Origin: Acidobacteriota bacterium
GTDB taxonomy: Bacteria; Acidobacteriota; Terriglobia; Terriglobales; Acidobacteriaceae
DNA: 34,952 nt
Reading direction: 5' to 3'
Assembly: GCA_019236695.1 (NCBI GenBank)
Contig: JAFAIN010000282.1
Location: 1 to 34,952, forward strand
Shown: one piece after another, positions 23,986 through 31,941 of the stretch
Position numbering within the stretch: position 1 is the first letter of the stretch
Layout of the letters: each line of letters opens with the position of its first letter
Translations under genes and position numbers: made by a program
Notes under the pieces: model-generated
What the model was told of the DNA's origin: nothing
The model's database searches: none
The model's input: the letters and a program-made list of their open reading frames with translations, nothing else

Positions 23986-24136
23986 CTCCAGCCCGATCCG
24001 AGTTCGCGGAGCTGGTCCTTTCGGCGTTGGGAGCTGGGCCGGCTTTGCCGGGGGTGCCCGGAACCATGGCGGGCACTAGCCGTTTTAGGCCTCGCCCGCA
24101 TCCAAATCAGCAGCTTCGATTCTGATTGGGTTCCCC

Positions 24137-25765
24137 ATGACTGGCTCCAAACCTCGAATTCTGGTGGTAGATGATGAACCGGCCATTGCACTGACGCTGC
24201 AGACCATCCTGGAGAACGAAGGGTACGAGGCCGAAAGCGCAGGCGGAGGGGCGGAAGCAATAGCGGCAGTGCGCCAGCGGCATTACGACGTGGTACTGAC
24301 TGACCTGCGAATGCCCCGCGTAGATGGCATGGCGGTGCTTGAAGAGGTGCGGCTGGGTTCGCCCCAAACCGCGACCCTGGTGCTGACCGGCTATGCTTCG
24401 CTCGACAGCGCCCTCGAAGCAGTGCACCGCGGCGCTTTCGAATACCTGATGAAGCCGGTAGAAGTGGCGCAGCTCAAGCTGGCAGTTGAACGCGCGCTCG
24501 AGCGCAAGCGCCTCTCGGAAATAGAAAGCCTGTACCGGGTGCAGAACAATCTCGCTTCAGCCCAGAATGAGCAATCGGTGGCGCGCGAAATTACGGACGC
24601 CGCGTGCAAGGTGCTGAACGTAGACCATGGCTACCTGTTTCTGATGCCGGCCGAGGAGAGCCTGCGGGCGGCCGCCCTCCCGCCTGCCGGCAACGACGTT
24701 CAACTGCTCACCGAGCTGCGCAACGGCCAGGTGATCCGTTCGGGGGAGAATACCGCGGCCGGAGAGTGGGCCCGGCAGCGCAACATCGCCGATTTTGCGC
24801 TGGTTCCCGGGGCCGCCCAGGGCGAGCTGGTTTGCGTGCTCTACGTCCACAATGGCGAGCGGCCATACGACTTTCACGCGTCTTCCCTGCGTTTTCTGCG
24901 CGCGCTGGCCGGGCAGGCGGCGCTGGTGCTGCGCAATCGCGAGCTTATTTCGCGGCTGCGGCTCAACAATCAGGAGCTTGCGGCTGCCAACCGCAAGCTG
25001 CAGGAACTGGATCGCCTGAAGTCGCAATTCCTCTCGGTTGCAACCCACGAGCTGCGGACGCCGCTCAGCGTGCTGCTCGGCTACAACCGCATGCTGGCCG
25101 AATCGCTGCGGGAGCGCCTCAACGGCGAAGAGGCCGGCATTCTGGAAGAATCCGCCTCGGCCTGCAAACGCCTCATCCGGCTGGTGAACTCGATGCTCGA
25201 CATCAGCCAGATTGAATCCGGGCGCATGCAGATGACCCTGGCCCCCGCCGACCTGAGGCAGGGGATTTCAGCGGTAGAGCGGCTTTTCCGGCACGAGGCG
25301 GAATCCCGCGGAATTGGCCTGCATGTGAACGTGCCGGCCAGGCTGCCGCGGCTGCTGCTCGACAGCGAACGCATTCAGCAGGTGCTCATCAACCTGGTGG
25401 GAAACGCCATTAAATTCACTCCTGCCGGAGGCCAGATCACCATCTCGCTGCACATGGCGGGGCGGGGCGAGGCCGAGTCACTCGAGATCGTGGTGCGCGA
25501 CACTGGAATCGGCATCGCTGCCGACGCGCAGCGGGTCATTTTCAGCGAGTTTGCGGTGCCCCCGGAGGCGCGCTCGCTTCCGGCGCCGCAGGCCAATACG
25601 GAGCGAGGATTCGGATTGGGTCTGGCAATCGCCCGCCGCATCATTGAAGCGCACGGCGGCAGCATCCGATTGAGCAGTTCCCCGGGTGAGGGCAGCACAT
25701 TCACCGTTTCGCTCCCCGTTCGCCGCCTCGCGGCTGCCGCGAAACATGCCTCACTCACCGCCTGA
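24137..25765 (+). CDS. REC-GAF-histidine kinase (hybrid sensor, receiver first)
   Basis: The protein has 542 residues. Domains in order: receiver (7-120; Asp56 in VLTDLRMP, Lys near FEYLMKP), GAF-like domain (about 130-280), a short coiled linker, HisKA with phospho-acceptor His304 (ATHELRTPLS), and HATPase_c with N box NLVGNAIKFTP, G1 DTGIGI and G2 GFGLGLAI. There are no transmembrane segments, so it is cytosolic. The N-terminal receiver suggests it is itself controlled by another kinase. It lies 182 bp upstream of an NtrC-type regulator on the same strand, a likely partner. Confidence 0.93.
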   Translation: MTGSKPRILVVDDEPAIALTLQTILENEGYEAESAGGGAEAIAAVRQRHYDVVLTDLRMPRVDGMAVLEEVRLGSPQTATLVLTGYASLDSALEAVHRGAFEYLMKPVEVAQLKLAVERALERKRLSEIESLYRVQNNLASAQNEQSVAREITDAACKVLNVDHGYLFLMPAEESLRAAALPPAGNDVQLLTELRNGQVIRSGENTAAGEWARQRNIADFALVPGAAQGELVCVLYVHNGERPYDFHASSLRFLRALAGQAALVLRNRELISRLRLNNQELAAANRKLQELDRLKSQFLSVATHELRTPLSVLLGYNRMLAESLRERLNGEEAGILEESASACKRLIRLVNSMLDISQIESGRMQMTLAPADLRQGISAVERLFRHEAESRGIGLHVNVPARLPRLLLDSERIQQVLINLVGNAIKFTPAGGQITISLHMAGRGEAESLEIVVRDTGIGIAADAQRVIFSEFAVPPEARSLPAPQANTERGFGLGLAIARRIIEAHGGSIRLSSSPGEGSTFTVSLPVRRLAAAAKHASLTA

Positions 25766-25947
25766 AGCCGACCCGTGCTTCCTTGCAGCAGCGCAGCTTT
25801 TGGGGAAAAACACTGCGGTACAATGCAACAGAAGCGCTCCAGCGGCTCATAACAGGGAAACCAAATTCTAATTGTTTGTATCTGAGTACTGAGGCAACGC
25901 CGGGGTACCACTTTCTGTAACGCCCAGGAGGTGTTGTTGCCCGCCGC

Positions 25948-27495
25948 GTGCACCACCGAGGCCCTTTGCTGACCAATTCCAAGACCCGGCTCCTCATAGT
26001 GGACGATGACGGCAGCCTTTCTAAATACCTCAGCACCTACCTGACCCGGCGGAACTTCGAAATCGGAACCGCCGCCAGCGGCGAAGAAGCCATCCGCCTC
26101 TTCCGTGTCTATGACCCGCATGTTGTGCTGCTGGATCTGGGCATGCCGGGCATGGATGGCATTGACACCCTCGAGCGGCTGAAGCAGATCAAGCCCGAGG
26201 TAGCCGTCATCATCATCTCCGGGCAGAACGATCCGGAGCTGATCTTCAAGGCTTCGAGGCTGGGCGCCGATGACTACGTCAGCAAACCATTCGAGCCGCG
26301 CAATCTCGAGGCGCGGCTCAGCAAGGTGATCGACAAGCTGCGCCTGGTGAGTGAAGTGACCCAGTTGCGGGAGCAGGTACGAAGGCAAACCGATTTCTCG
26401 GCCCTTTTCGGGACCAGCCCCAAAATGGAAGAGGTGAAACACACCATCGAGCAGGTGGCCGATACCACCGCCACCGTGCTCATCCGCGGCGAGAGCGGCA
26501 CCGGCAAAGAGGTGGTGGCCCGCATGATCTATGCGCAGTCCAGCCGCCGCGATAAGCCATTTGTGAAGGTGAACTGCGCCGCCATTCCCCACGAGCTGCT
26601 GGAATCCGAGCTCTTCGGCTATGAGCCCGGCGCTTTCACCGGCGCCAACCGGCAGAAGCTCGGCAAATTCGACCAGGCGAATTACGGCACAATTTTTCTC
26701 GATGAAATCAGCGAGATGCATCCCGCGCTGCAGGCCAAGCTGCTGCACGTATTGCAGGATGGCGAGTTCTCGCGCCTCGGCGGCAAGCGCGATATCGCGG
26801 TAGATGTGCGGGTGCTGGCCGCCACCAACAAGGCGCTGGAACGCGCCGTTCAGGATGGGGCCTTTCGGGAGGACCTGTTTTACCGCCTCAACGTCATCAC
26901 GGTCCACATACCGCCGCTGCGGGAACGCCGGGAAGAAATCCCAATCCTGCTGGATTTCTTCATGACCAAATATTCCGAGTATTACGGCAAGCAGCCGCCC
27001 AGGTTCAGCGACTACGCCGTTTCGCGCATGATGGAGTACCCCTGGCCGGGAAACATTCGCGAGCTTGAGAATCTGGTGAAGCGCTACGTCATCGTGGGCA
27101 ACGAAACCTCGATCATCCGCGAACTCTCCACTCACAAGCCCATCGTTTCCTCCCTCAGCAGCGGGCCCGGTTGGGAACAACCTCAGAGCAACAGTCATGC
27201 CGCGACCGAGCCGGCTCAATTGCGAACCGATGGCAGCGCAGATGGCGCCGCAGGCGCCGCATGGCTTGCCCGCAGCCCCGATGCCGGCAACGGCGAAATG
27301 CCGTCGCTCCTGGAAATCGGCAGGAAGGCCGCCATGAAGGCAGAGCGCGAGGCGATTGAGCGGGTTTTGACCCAGACTCGCTGGAATCGGCGCCAGGCCG
27401 CTAGAATTCTGAAGATCAGCTACAAGGCCCTGCTGAACAAATTGAAGGTAATCGAGGAACAGAATGCCGCCCAAGCACGGAACCAGAGTGCTTAA
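25948..27495 (+). CDS. NtrC-family sigma54-dependent response regulator
   Basis: The protein has 515 residues. Receiver domain (13-125; Asp63 in [11 protein letters not shown]), AAA+ domain with Walker A GESGTGKE, the sigma54-contact loop GAFTGA at 228-233, Walker [12 protein letters not shown], and the R-finger region [21 protein letters not shown], followed by an Ala/Gly-rich linker (about 390-455) and a Fis-type helix-turn-helix ([19 protein letters not shown]). The intact GAFTGA means it should activate sigma54 RNA polymerase when phosphorylated. The start is uncertain: GTG 25948 is used, with AGGAGG about 16 nt upstream; TTG 25966 is also possible. Probably phosphorylated by the upstream kinase. 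Confidence 0.92.
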   Translation: MHHRGPLLTNSKTRLLIVDDDGSLSKYLSTYLTRRNFEIGTAASGEEAIRLFRVYDPHVVLLDLGMPGMDGIDTLERLKQIKPEVAVIIISGQNDPELIFKASRLGADDYVSKPFEPRNLEARLSKVIDKLRLVSEVTQLREQVRRQTDFSALFGTSPKMEEVKHTIEQVADTTATVLIRGESGTGKEVVARMIYAQSSRRDKPFVKVNCAAIPHELLESELFGYEPGAFTGANRQKLGKFDQANYGTIFLDEISEMHPALQAKLLHVLQDGEFSRLGGKRDIAVDVRVLAATNKALERAVQDGAFREDLFYRLNVITVHIPPLRERREEIPILLDFFMTKYSEYYGKQPPRFSDYAVSRMMEYPWPGNIRELENLVKRYVIVGNETSIIRELSTHKPIVSSLSSGPGWEQPQSNSHAATEPAQLRTDGSADGAAGAAWLARSPDAGNGEMPSLLEIGRKAAMKAEREAIERVLTQTRWNRRQAARILKISYKALLNKLKVIEEQNAAQARNQSA

Positions 27496-27645
27496 GGTGA
27501 GTATCGAAGTGCCACTTGCGGTTATCTCCCTGATTCTGCCACCCGAAACGCTTCTGTGGAAAACCAGAACGGCTCCTGCGCTAAGCACCTGCTGAAACAA
27601 TTTGTTACCCAAGCTGGCCCGGCACTCTCAGCATCAGGCCTTTTT

Positions 27646-27661
27646 TGGCCGAGCAAGTGCT
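27646..27661 (+). promoter_or_regulatory. Candidate sigma54 (-24/-12) promoter
   Basis: TGGCCGAGCAAGTGCT has the invariant GG (27647-27648) and GC (27659-27660) separated by exactly 10 nt, with TGGC at -24 and TGCT at -12. It departs from consensus at the A of TGGCA and at the first T of TTGC. Predicted transcription start is near 27672. The candidate gains weight from lying 150 bp after a sigma54 activator gene. Confidence 0.35.
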
Positions 27662-27671
27662 GCTACTCAGG

Positions 27672-27834
27672 ACAACAAAGAGGCTGTACACCGTGACATT
27701 GACCCTCTTCATTTTCGCTCGACCGTACCAGTCACTACGTTCCGGATGGAACAGCATCGCGTATCGCCTTCCCTGAGTTTTTCCCTCCCTCCCTTGCCTC
27801 TTTAGAACGGCCCGCGAAAGCGGGCCGTTTTTTT
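27672..27834 (+). ncRNA. Candidate small RNA ending at the intrinsic terminator
   Basis: If the sigma54-like site is real, a transcript of about 160 nt would run to the terminator. It would contain a small hairpin GTTCC/GGAAC (27739-27752), an unpaired-looking C-rich run CCCTCCCTCCC complementary to Shine-Dalgarno sequences, and a 3' hairpin with a U-tract of the kind bound by Hfq. There is no credible open frame. The alternative is simply the 3' untranslated region of the NtrC-type mRNA. Confidence 0.3.
27806..27834 (+). terminator. Strong rho-independent terminator
   Basis: AACGGCCCGC, loop GAAA, GCGGGCCGTT, then a run of T residues to 27834. The 10-bp GC-rich stem with a stable tetraloop and T-tract is a textbook intrinsic terminator for plus-strand transcripts. 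The reverse direction lacks a T-tract after the stem. Confidence 0.92.
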
Positions 27835-27859
27835 GAAGAAGCTCTAGCCATAAATTTTC

Positions 27860-27891
27860 ACCGCGGAGGCACGGAGACGCGGGGAGAATGC
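27860..27891. repeat. CACGGAG-type degenerate repeat (second copy)
   Basis: The stretch GCGGAGGCACGGAGACGCGG continues to GGAGAATGC. It shares GGAGGCACGGAG and the ending GAGAATGC with 17323-17350. It lies 9 bp beyond the HIT stop. Confidence 0.55.
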
Positions 27892-27900
27892 AGCCCTCGG

Positions 27901-28401
27901 TTATGGCTTCGAGTCTTGCCAGGCGCTTTTGATCCGGGCGTAGGCCTGCTCGAGCGACTCCGGCAGCACGCGGGTTTCGGCGGTGGCGCCCATGAAGTTG
28001 GTATCCCCAAACCAGCGCGGCAGCGCGTGCAGGTGAATGTGGCCGGCCACGCCGGCGCCGGCGGCACGCCCCTGGTTCATGCCGAGGTTCATGCCATGTG
28101 GGCGATATAGATTGCGCAGAACGCCATCGGCGCGTTGCGCCAGGGCCATCATTTCGTTTGCCGCAGCGGCAGGCAGTTTGCGCAGCTCATCCACATGCCC
28201 GTAAGGAGCAATCATCAGGTGACCGCTGGTGTAAGGGAACCGGTTCAACATCACCAGGCATTCGGTCCCGCGGTGAACCACCAGGCTGGCGGCATCATCC
28301 GTGGCCTGCCGAATTTCGCAAAAAAGGCAGTTTTGCGCTGAGGCTTCGGCGGCAGCGCCGGCGATGTACTGGTAACGCCAGGGTGTGAACAGGTAATCCA
28401 T
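27901..28401 (-). CDS. HIT family protein (AP4A hydrolase/phosphorylase-like)
   Basis: The protein has 166 residues. The histidine triad is HIHLHALP with His121, His123 and His125. A zinc-type CLFC pair (C25, C28) lies near the N-terminus, and LNRFPYTSGHLMIAP is typical of the branch that cleaves diadenosine polyphosphates or other nucleoside phosphoramidates. It is probably cytoplasmic housekeeping. It is divergent from the S9 peptidase gene with 66 bp between starts. The exact substrate cannot be inferred. Confidence 0.92.
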   Translation of the reverse strand: MDYLFTPWRYQYIAGAAAEASAQNCLFCEIRQATDDAASLVVHRGTECLVMLNRFPYTSGHLMIAPYGHVDELRKLPAAAANEMMALAQRADGVLRNLYRPHGMNLGMNQGRAAGAGVAGHIHLHALPRWFGDTNFMGATAETRVLPESLEQAYARIKSAWQDSKP

Positions 28402-28467
28402 GTGCGGGATTGTAATGGCTACTGGCGCGGCATGGTTTCATTTAGACTTTCGTGCTTCGGAGGCGAA

Positions 28468-30693
28468 ATGAAATTCTGCGCGATCGTGGCATCGCTGGTC
28501 TTCCCGGTGGCCCTCGCGGCCCAGGCCAGGCACGCTTTTACATTCGAAGACATGATGGCGCTGAAGCGAATCAATGAGCCGGTGCCTTCACCCGACGGCC
28601 GCTGGGTTCTGTTCAGCGCCGTGGAGGTAAACCTGGCGGAAAACACAAAGCGGCCTCACCTCTGGGTGGCGCCGCTCAATGGCTCCGGCGGCCCGGCCCG
28701 GCAACTCACGAGCGATGCCGCGGGCGAAGACCGCCCGCGCTGGTCGCCCGATGGCCGGCAGTTCGCCTACATCTCATCAAAATCCGGCTCAGGCCAGGTA
28801 TGGATTGCCGATTTCGACAGCGGCACCGGCGAGATGGCGAATCCGCGGCAGCTTACGAACATCTCCAGCGAGGCCGATGGGGAGTTGTGGTCGCCGGATG
28901 GCGCCAACATCCTCTTCGTATCGGCGGTGTATCCGGAATGCAGCGTGCCCGCCGGCGAAAGCAGCTCGCCCGAACAGCCGGCCGTCCAGCAGCCTGCAGC
29001 CCGGCCGGCGCTCAAGGCTGCGGCGTTTTCCGGCGCGGGGCGCGATCCCGCAGAAGAGGATCGCTGCAACCAGCAGAAGGATGCGGATCGGGCATCGTCA
29101 AAAGTAAAGGCCACGATCTTCACCCGGCTCTTCTACCGCCACTGGAGCACATATTACTTGGGCAAGCGCTCTCACCTGTTCGTTGTGCCTTCCTCCGGCG
29201 GCCCCGAGACTATGGCCCACGACCTTACGCCCGGAGATCATGATGTGCCCACGTTTTCACTCGGCGGCCAGGACCTGTATGCCTTTTCGCCCGATGGAAA
29301 AGAGGTCTGCTTTACCTCGAACGTGGATGAAGTGGAGGCGACTTCCACCAATAATGACCTCTTTCTGGTTCCGGTGACCGGCGGCCCCGCCAGGAAAATC
29401 ACCAGCAACCCCGCATCTGATTCCACCCCGCTCTATTCCCCGGATGGACGCTATATTGCCTACCGGGCGCAGTTCCGGCCGGGATACGAGAGTGACCGCT
29501 TTCGCCTGCTGCTGTACGAGCGCTCCACCGGGAAGATTACGAACCTGACCGAACGGTTTGACGAATGGGTGGGCAGCTACGTGTGGTCACCCGACTCGCG
29601 CGCGCTTTACTTCAGCGCCGAACACAAGGGCCACGCGCTCATTTACACGATTCCCGCCGCGCCGCCCTTCCACGTGCGAGTCATCGTGGGCGGCCACAAC
29701 GACGACCTCGGAATCACGGCCGACGGCAAGCGGCTGCTGTTCACACGAATGTCGGCCCAGGCGCCCAACGAAATTTATTCCGCCGACGCCGCAGCCCAAG
29801 GCTGCCCCGCCGATCGCGGCAATGTGAATCCGGGCGCCGGGCCGAACTGCCGGCTCGAACCGGGCGATCCGCTCACACAGTTGAATCGCGACCTTCTGTC
29901 GCAGGTGGCGATGCAGCCCATTGAATCGTTTTTCTTTACCGGGTCGCAAAACGCCAGCGTCGAAGGCTTCATGGTGAAGCCGCCGGACTTCAACCCGCAG
30001 CAGAAATATCCGCTGAAGTTCCTGATTCATGGCGGCCCGCAGGGGGCGTGGGGCGATTCATGGTCGTTCCGGTGGAACCCTGAGCTGTTTGCCGCGAACG
30101 GATACGTGGTCATCATGATCAATCCGCGCGGCTCGACCGGTTACGGGCAGAAATTCATTGACGATATCAATGGCGATTGGGGCGGCCGCGCCTACGAGGA
30201 CCTGATGCTCGGCCTGGATTACGCGGAGAAGACCTATCGCTTCGTGGATCGCAACCGCGAGTGCGCGCTGGGCGCCAGCTTTGGCGGCTACATGGCCTAC
30301 TGGCTGGAGGGGCACACCACCCGCTTCCAGTGCATCGTGGCGCACGACGGAATGTTCAACACTGAATCGGCTTACGGCACCACCGAAGAGCTGTGGTTCA
30401 ACGAATGGGAGTTCAAGGGCAGTCCGTGGAACAATCGCGAGCTGTATCGCAAGTGGTCGCCGCATCTCTCCGCAACCAGCTTCAAAACGCCGCTGCTGGT
30501 CGTGCACGGGCAGCTGGATTACCGGCTCGACGTGAGCGAAGGATTTCAGGCGTTCACCACGCTGCAGCGGCTCAAGGTTCCATCGAAGATGCTGTATTTT
30601 CCCGATGAGGGCCATTGGGTTCTGAAACCGCAGAATTCGCAACTCTGGTACAAGACCGTGAATGACTGGGTGGATCAATGGGTCAAAAGATGA
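28468..30693 (+). CDS. Secreted S9 family (prolyl-oligopeptidase-like) peptidase
   Basis: The protein has 741 residues. A signal peptide (MKFCAIVASLVFPVALA) is followed by a seven-bladed WD40-like propeller with repeated SPDGR motifs (about 40-450) and then an alpha/beta-hydrolase domain. The catalytic triad is Ser604 (GASFGGY), Asp684 (GQLDYRLD) and His716 (DEGHWV). This is the dipeptidyl-peptidase IV / acylaminoacyl-peptidase type. An insertion with Pro/Ala- and Gln-rich sequence lies near residues 170-215. The ATG at 28468 has GGAGG 4 nt upstream and starts the signal peptide; an ATG at 28402 is in frame but adds an unlikely leader. Confidence 0.93.
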   Translation: MKFCAIVASLVFPVALAAQARHAFTFEDMMALKRINEPVPSPDGRWVLFSAVEVNLAENTKRPHLWVAPLNGSGGPARQLTSDAAGEDRPRWSPDGRQFAYISSKSGSGQVWIADFDSGTGEMANPRQLTNISSEADGELWSPDGANILFVSAVYPECSVPAGESSSPEQPAVQQPAARPALKAAAFSGAGRDPAEEDRCNQQKDADRASSKVKATIFTRLFYRHWSTYYLGKRSHLFVVPSSGGPETMAHDLTPGDHDVPTFSLGGQDLYAFSPDGKEVCFTSNVDEVEATSTNNDLFLVPVTGGPARKITSNPASDSTPLYSPDGRYIAYRAQFRPGYESDRFRLLLYERSTGKITNLTERFDEWVGSYVWSPDSRALYFSAEHKGHALIYTIPAAPPFHVRVIVGGHNDDLGITADGKRLLFTRMSAQAPNEIYSADAAAQGCPADRGNVNPGAGPNCRLEPGDPLTQLNRDLLSQVAMQPIESFFFTGSQNASVEGFMVKPPDFNPQQKYPLKFLIHGGPQGAWGDSWSFRWNPELFAANGYVVIMINPRGSTGYGQKFIDDINGDWGGRAYEDLMLGLDYAEKTYRFVDRNRECALGASFGGYMAYWLEGHTTRFQCIVAHDGMFNTESAYGTTEELWFNEWEFKGSPWNNRELYRKWSPHLSATSFKTPLLVVHGQLDYRLDVSEGFQAFTTLQRLKVPSKMLYFPDEGHWVLKPQNSQLWYKTVNDWVDQWVKR

Positions 30694-30801
30694 ATGGCTG
30701 GATAGCTGAATGGCTAAATGGCTGAATAGCTAAATGGCTGGATAGCGGAGTGGCGAAATCGCCGGCTGGCGCCGAGCTGCGGCCATGCAGCTATTCAGCC
30801 C
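30691..30801. repeat. GGCTGAATAGCT degenerate tandem with inverted partner
   Basis: Starting at the S9 stop codon, words such as GAATGGCTG, GATAGCTGA and ATGGCTAAA follow each other at about 9 nt through 30755. GGCTGAATAGCT (30720-30731) is the exact complement of AGCTATTCAGCC (30789-30800). The right arm ends just before the GAAAGG ribosome site of the next gene. Confidence 0.7.
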
Positions 30802-30817
30802 TGAAAGGCTTAGTTCT

Positions 30818-31804
30818 ATGCAGATGCGAACCCTGGGGCAGGACCTGCAAGTCTCGGCCATTGGCCTGGGCTGCATGGGCATGAGCGAGTTTTACGGCCC
30901 GCGCAATGACGAAGAATCCATCCGCGTGATTCATCGCGCCCTCGAGATTGGCATATGCCTGCTCGACACCGCCGACGTTTACGGGGTGGGGCATAACGAA
31001 GAACTGGTGGGCCGCGCCATTCGCGGGCGGCGCGATAACGTGGTGCTTGCCACCAAGTTCGGCAACGTGCGCTCCGATGAAGGAGCGTGGCTGGGGGTGA
31101 GCGGCCGGCCGGAGTACTTGCGCCGCGCCTGCGAGAACAGCCTGAAGCGGCTGGGCGTCGAAGTCATCGACCTTTATTACCAGCATCGCGTCGATCCCGA
31201 TACCCCCATTGAAGAGACCATCGGGGCCATGAAGGAACTCGTGCAGGAAGGCAAGATCCGGCACATTGGCATGTCGGAAGCGGCTCCGGAGACGCTGCGG
31301 CGCGCGCACAAGGTCCACCGCATCACGGCGCTGCAGACCGAGTATTCGCTGTGGACTCGCGACCCGGAAGTGAACGGCGTGCTCGCAGCCTGCCGCGAGC
31401 TCGGAATCGGCTTTGTTGCGTATTCGCCACTGGGCCGCGGATTTCTCACGGGCCGCTTCAAATCGCCGGCCGATCTGCCCTCGGATGATTACCGCAAGCG
31501 CTATCCGCGTTTTGAAGGGCAGAATTTTGAAGCCAACCGGCGCATTACCGAGGCCATTGAACGCATGGCCGGCGCGAAAGGCTGCCAGGCCTCACAGCTT
31601 GCCCTGGCCTGGGTTCTGGCCCAGGGACGCGATATTGTTCCCATACCCGGGACCAAGCGCCTCAAGTATCTGGAAGAGAACGCAGCCGCCACGGCCATGA
31701 AGTTAAGCAGCGACGAAGTGCGGCAGCTCAACGAAAGCATTCCGCCCGGCATTACGGCCGGCGCGCGCTACACCGAAGAAGCAATGAAGCGAGTCCATTT
31801 GTAG
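30818..31804 (+). CDS. Aldo/keto reductase
   Basis: The protein has 328 residues with a TIM-barrel fold and NADPH-dependent carbonyl reduction. The catalytic tetrad is complete: Asp50 and Tyr55 (DTADVYG), Lys80 (ATKFG) and His123 (YYQHRVD). The sequence [15 protein letters not shown] and [12 protein letters not shown] place it in the YakC/AKR13-like branch. The ATG at 30818 is preferred: it opens MQMRTLG, and GAAAGG lies 9 nt before it. The in-frame ATG at 30785 lies in the repeat element. The physiological substrate is unknown. Confidence 0.92.
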   Translation: MQMRTLGQDLQVSAIGLGCMGMSEFYGPRNDEESIRVIHRALEIGICLLDTADVYGVGHNEELVGRAIRGRRDNVVLATKFGNVRSDEGAWLGVSGRPEYLRRACENSLKRLGVEVIDLYYQHRVDPDTPIEETIGAMKELVQEGKIRHIGMSEAAPETLRRAHKVHRITALQTEYSLWTRDPEVNGVLAACRELGIGFVAYSPLGRGFLTGRFKSPADLPSDDYRKRYPRFEGQNFEANRRITEAIERMAGAKGCQASQLALAWVLAQGRDIVPIPGTKRLKYLEENAAATAMKLSSDEVRQLNESIPPGITAGARYTEEAMKRVHL

Positions 31805-31817
31805 GACAAATTTGGAT

Positions 31818-31839
31818 CACAACGGAGACAACGGAGACA
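31818..31839. repeat. Short ACGGAGACA tandem repeat
   Basis: Two direct ACGGAGACA words at 9-nt spacing follow the aldo/keto reductase stop. The words resemble the CACGGAG elements at 17323 and 27860. Confidence 0.45.
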
Positions 31840-31840
31840 T

Positions 31841-31916
31841 GTTGAATGTGAAATGTGGAATCTGCAAAGTGCAGAAGGAGCCACGTCCTGGTACTTTTCA
31901 CATTCCACATTTCAGG
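31841..31916. repeat. TGTGGAAT-family inverted repeat (copy B)
   Basis: GAAATGTGGAA (31850-31860) pairs exactly with TTCCACATTTC (31903-31913). A second, mutually exclusive register pairs AATGTGAAA (31845-31853) with TTTCACATT (31896-31904). The loop holds a perfect small hairpin TCTGCA-AAG-TGCAGA (31861-31875). It ends 26 bp before the phosphoesterase ATG. Confidence 0.7.
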
Positions 31917-31941
31917 TTTCACGCTTCCTGACCCAACCCCA

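Larger units (their letters stand above)
27496..27900. other. Non-coding stretch between the NtrC-type gene and HIT gene
   Basis: About 405 bp. It contains an 11-bp palindrome AAGTGCCACTT (27507-27517), a sigma54-like promoter match (27646-27661), a C-rich segment CCCTCCCTCCC (27783-27793), a strong terminator (27806-27834) and a CACGGAG-type repeat (27860-27891). The open frame at 27602-27805 has no protein-like features. Confidence 0.6.

Noticed and set aside
25375-27612. 745-codon minus-strand open frame opposite the NtrC-type gene
   Set aside because: It lies antisense to a clear AAA+ regulator with all motifs intact, and its translation shows no recognisable domain; such antisense frames are common in GC-rich DNA.
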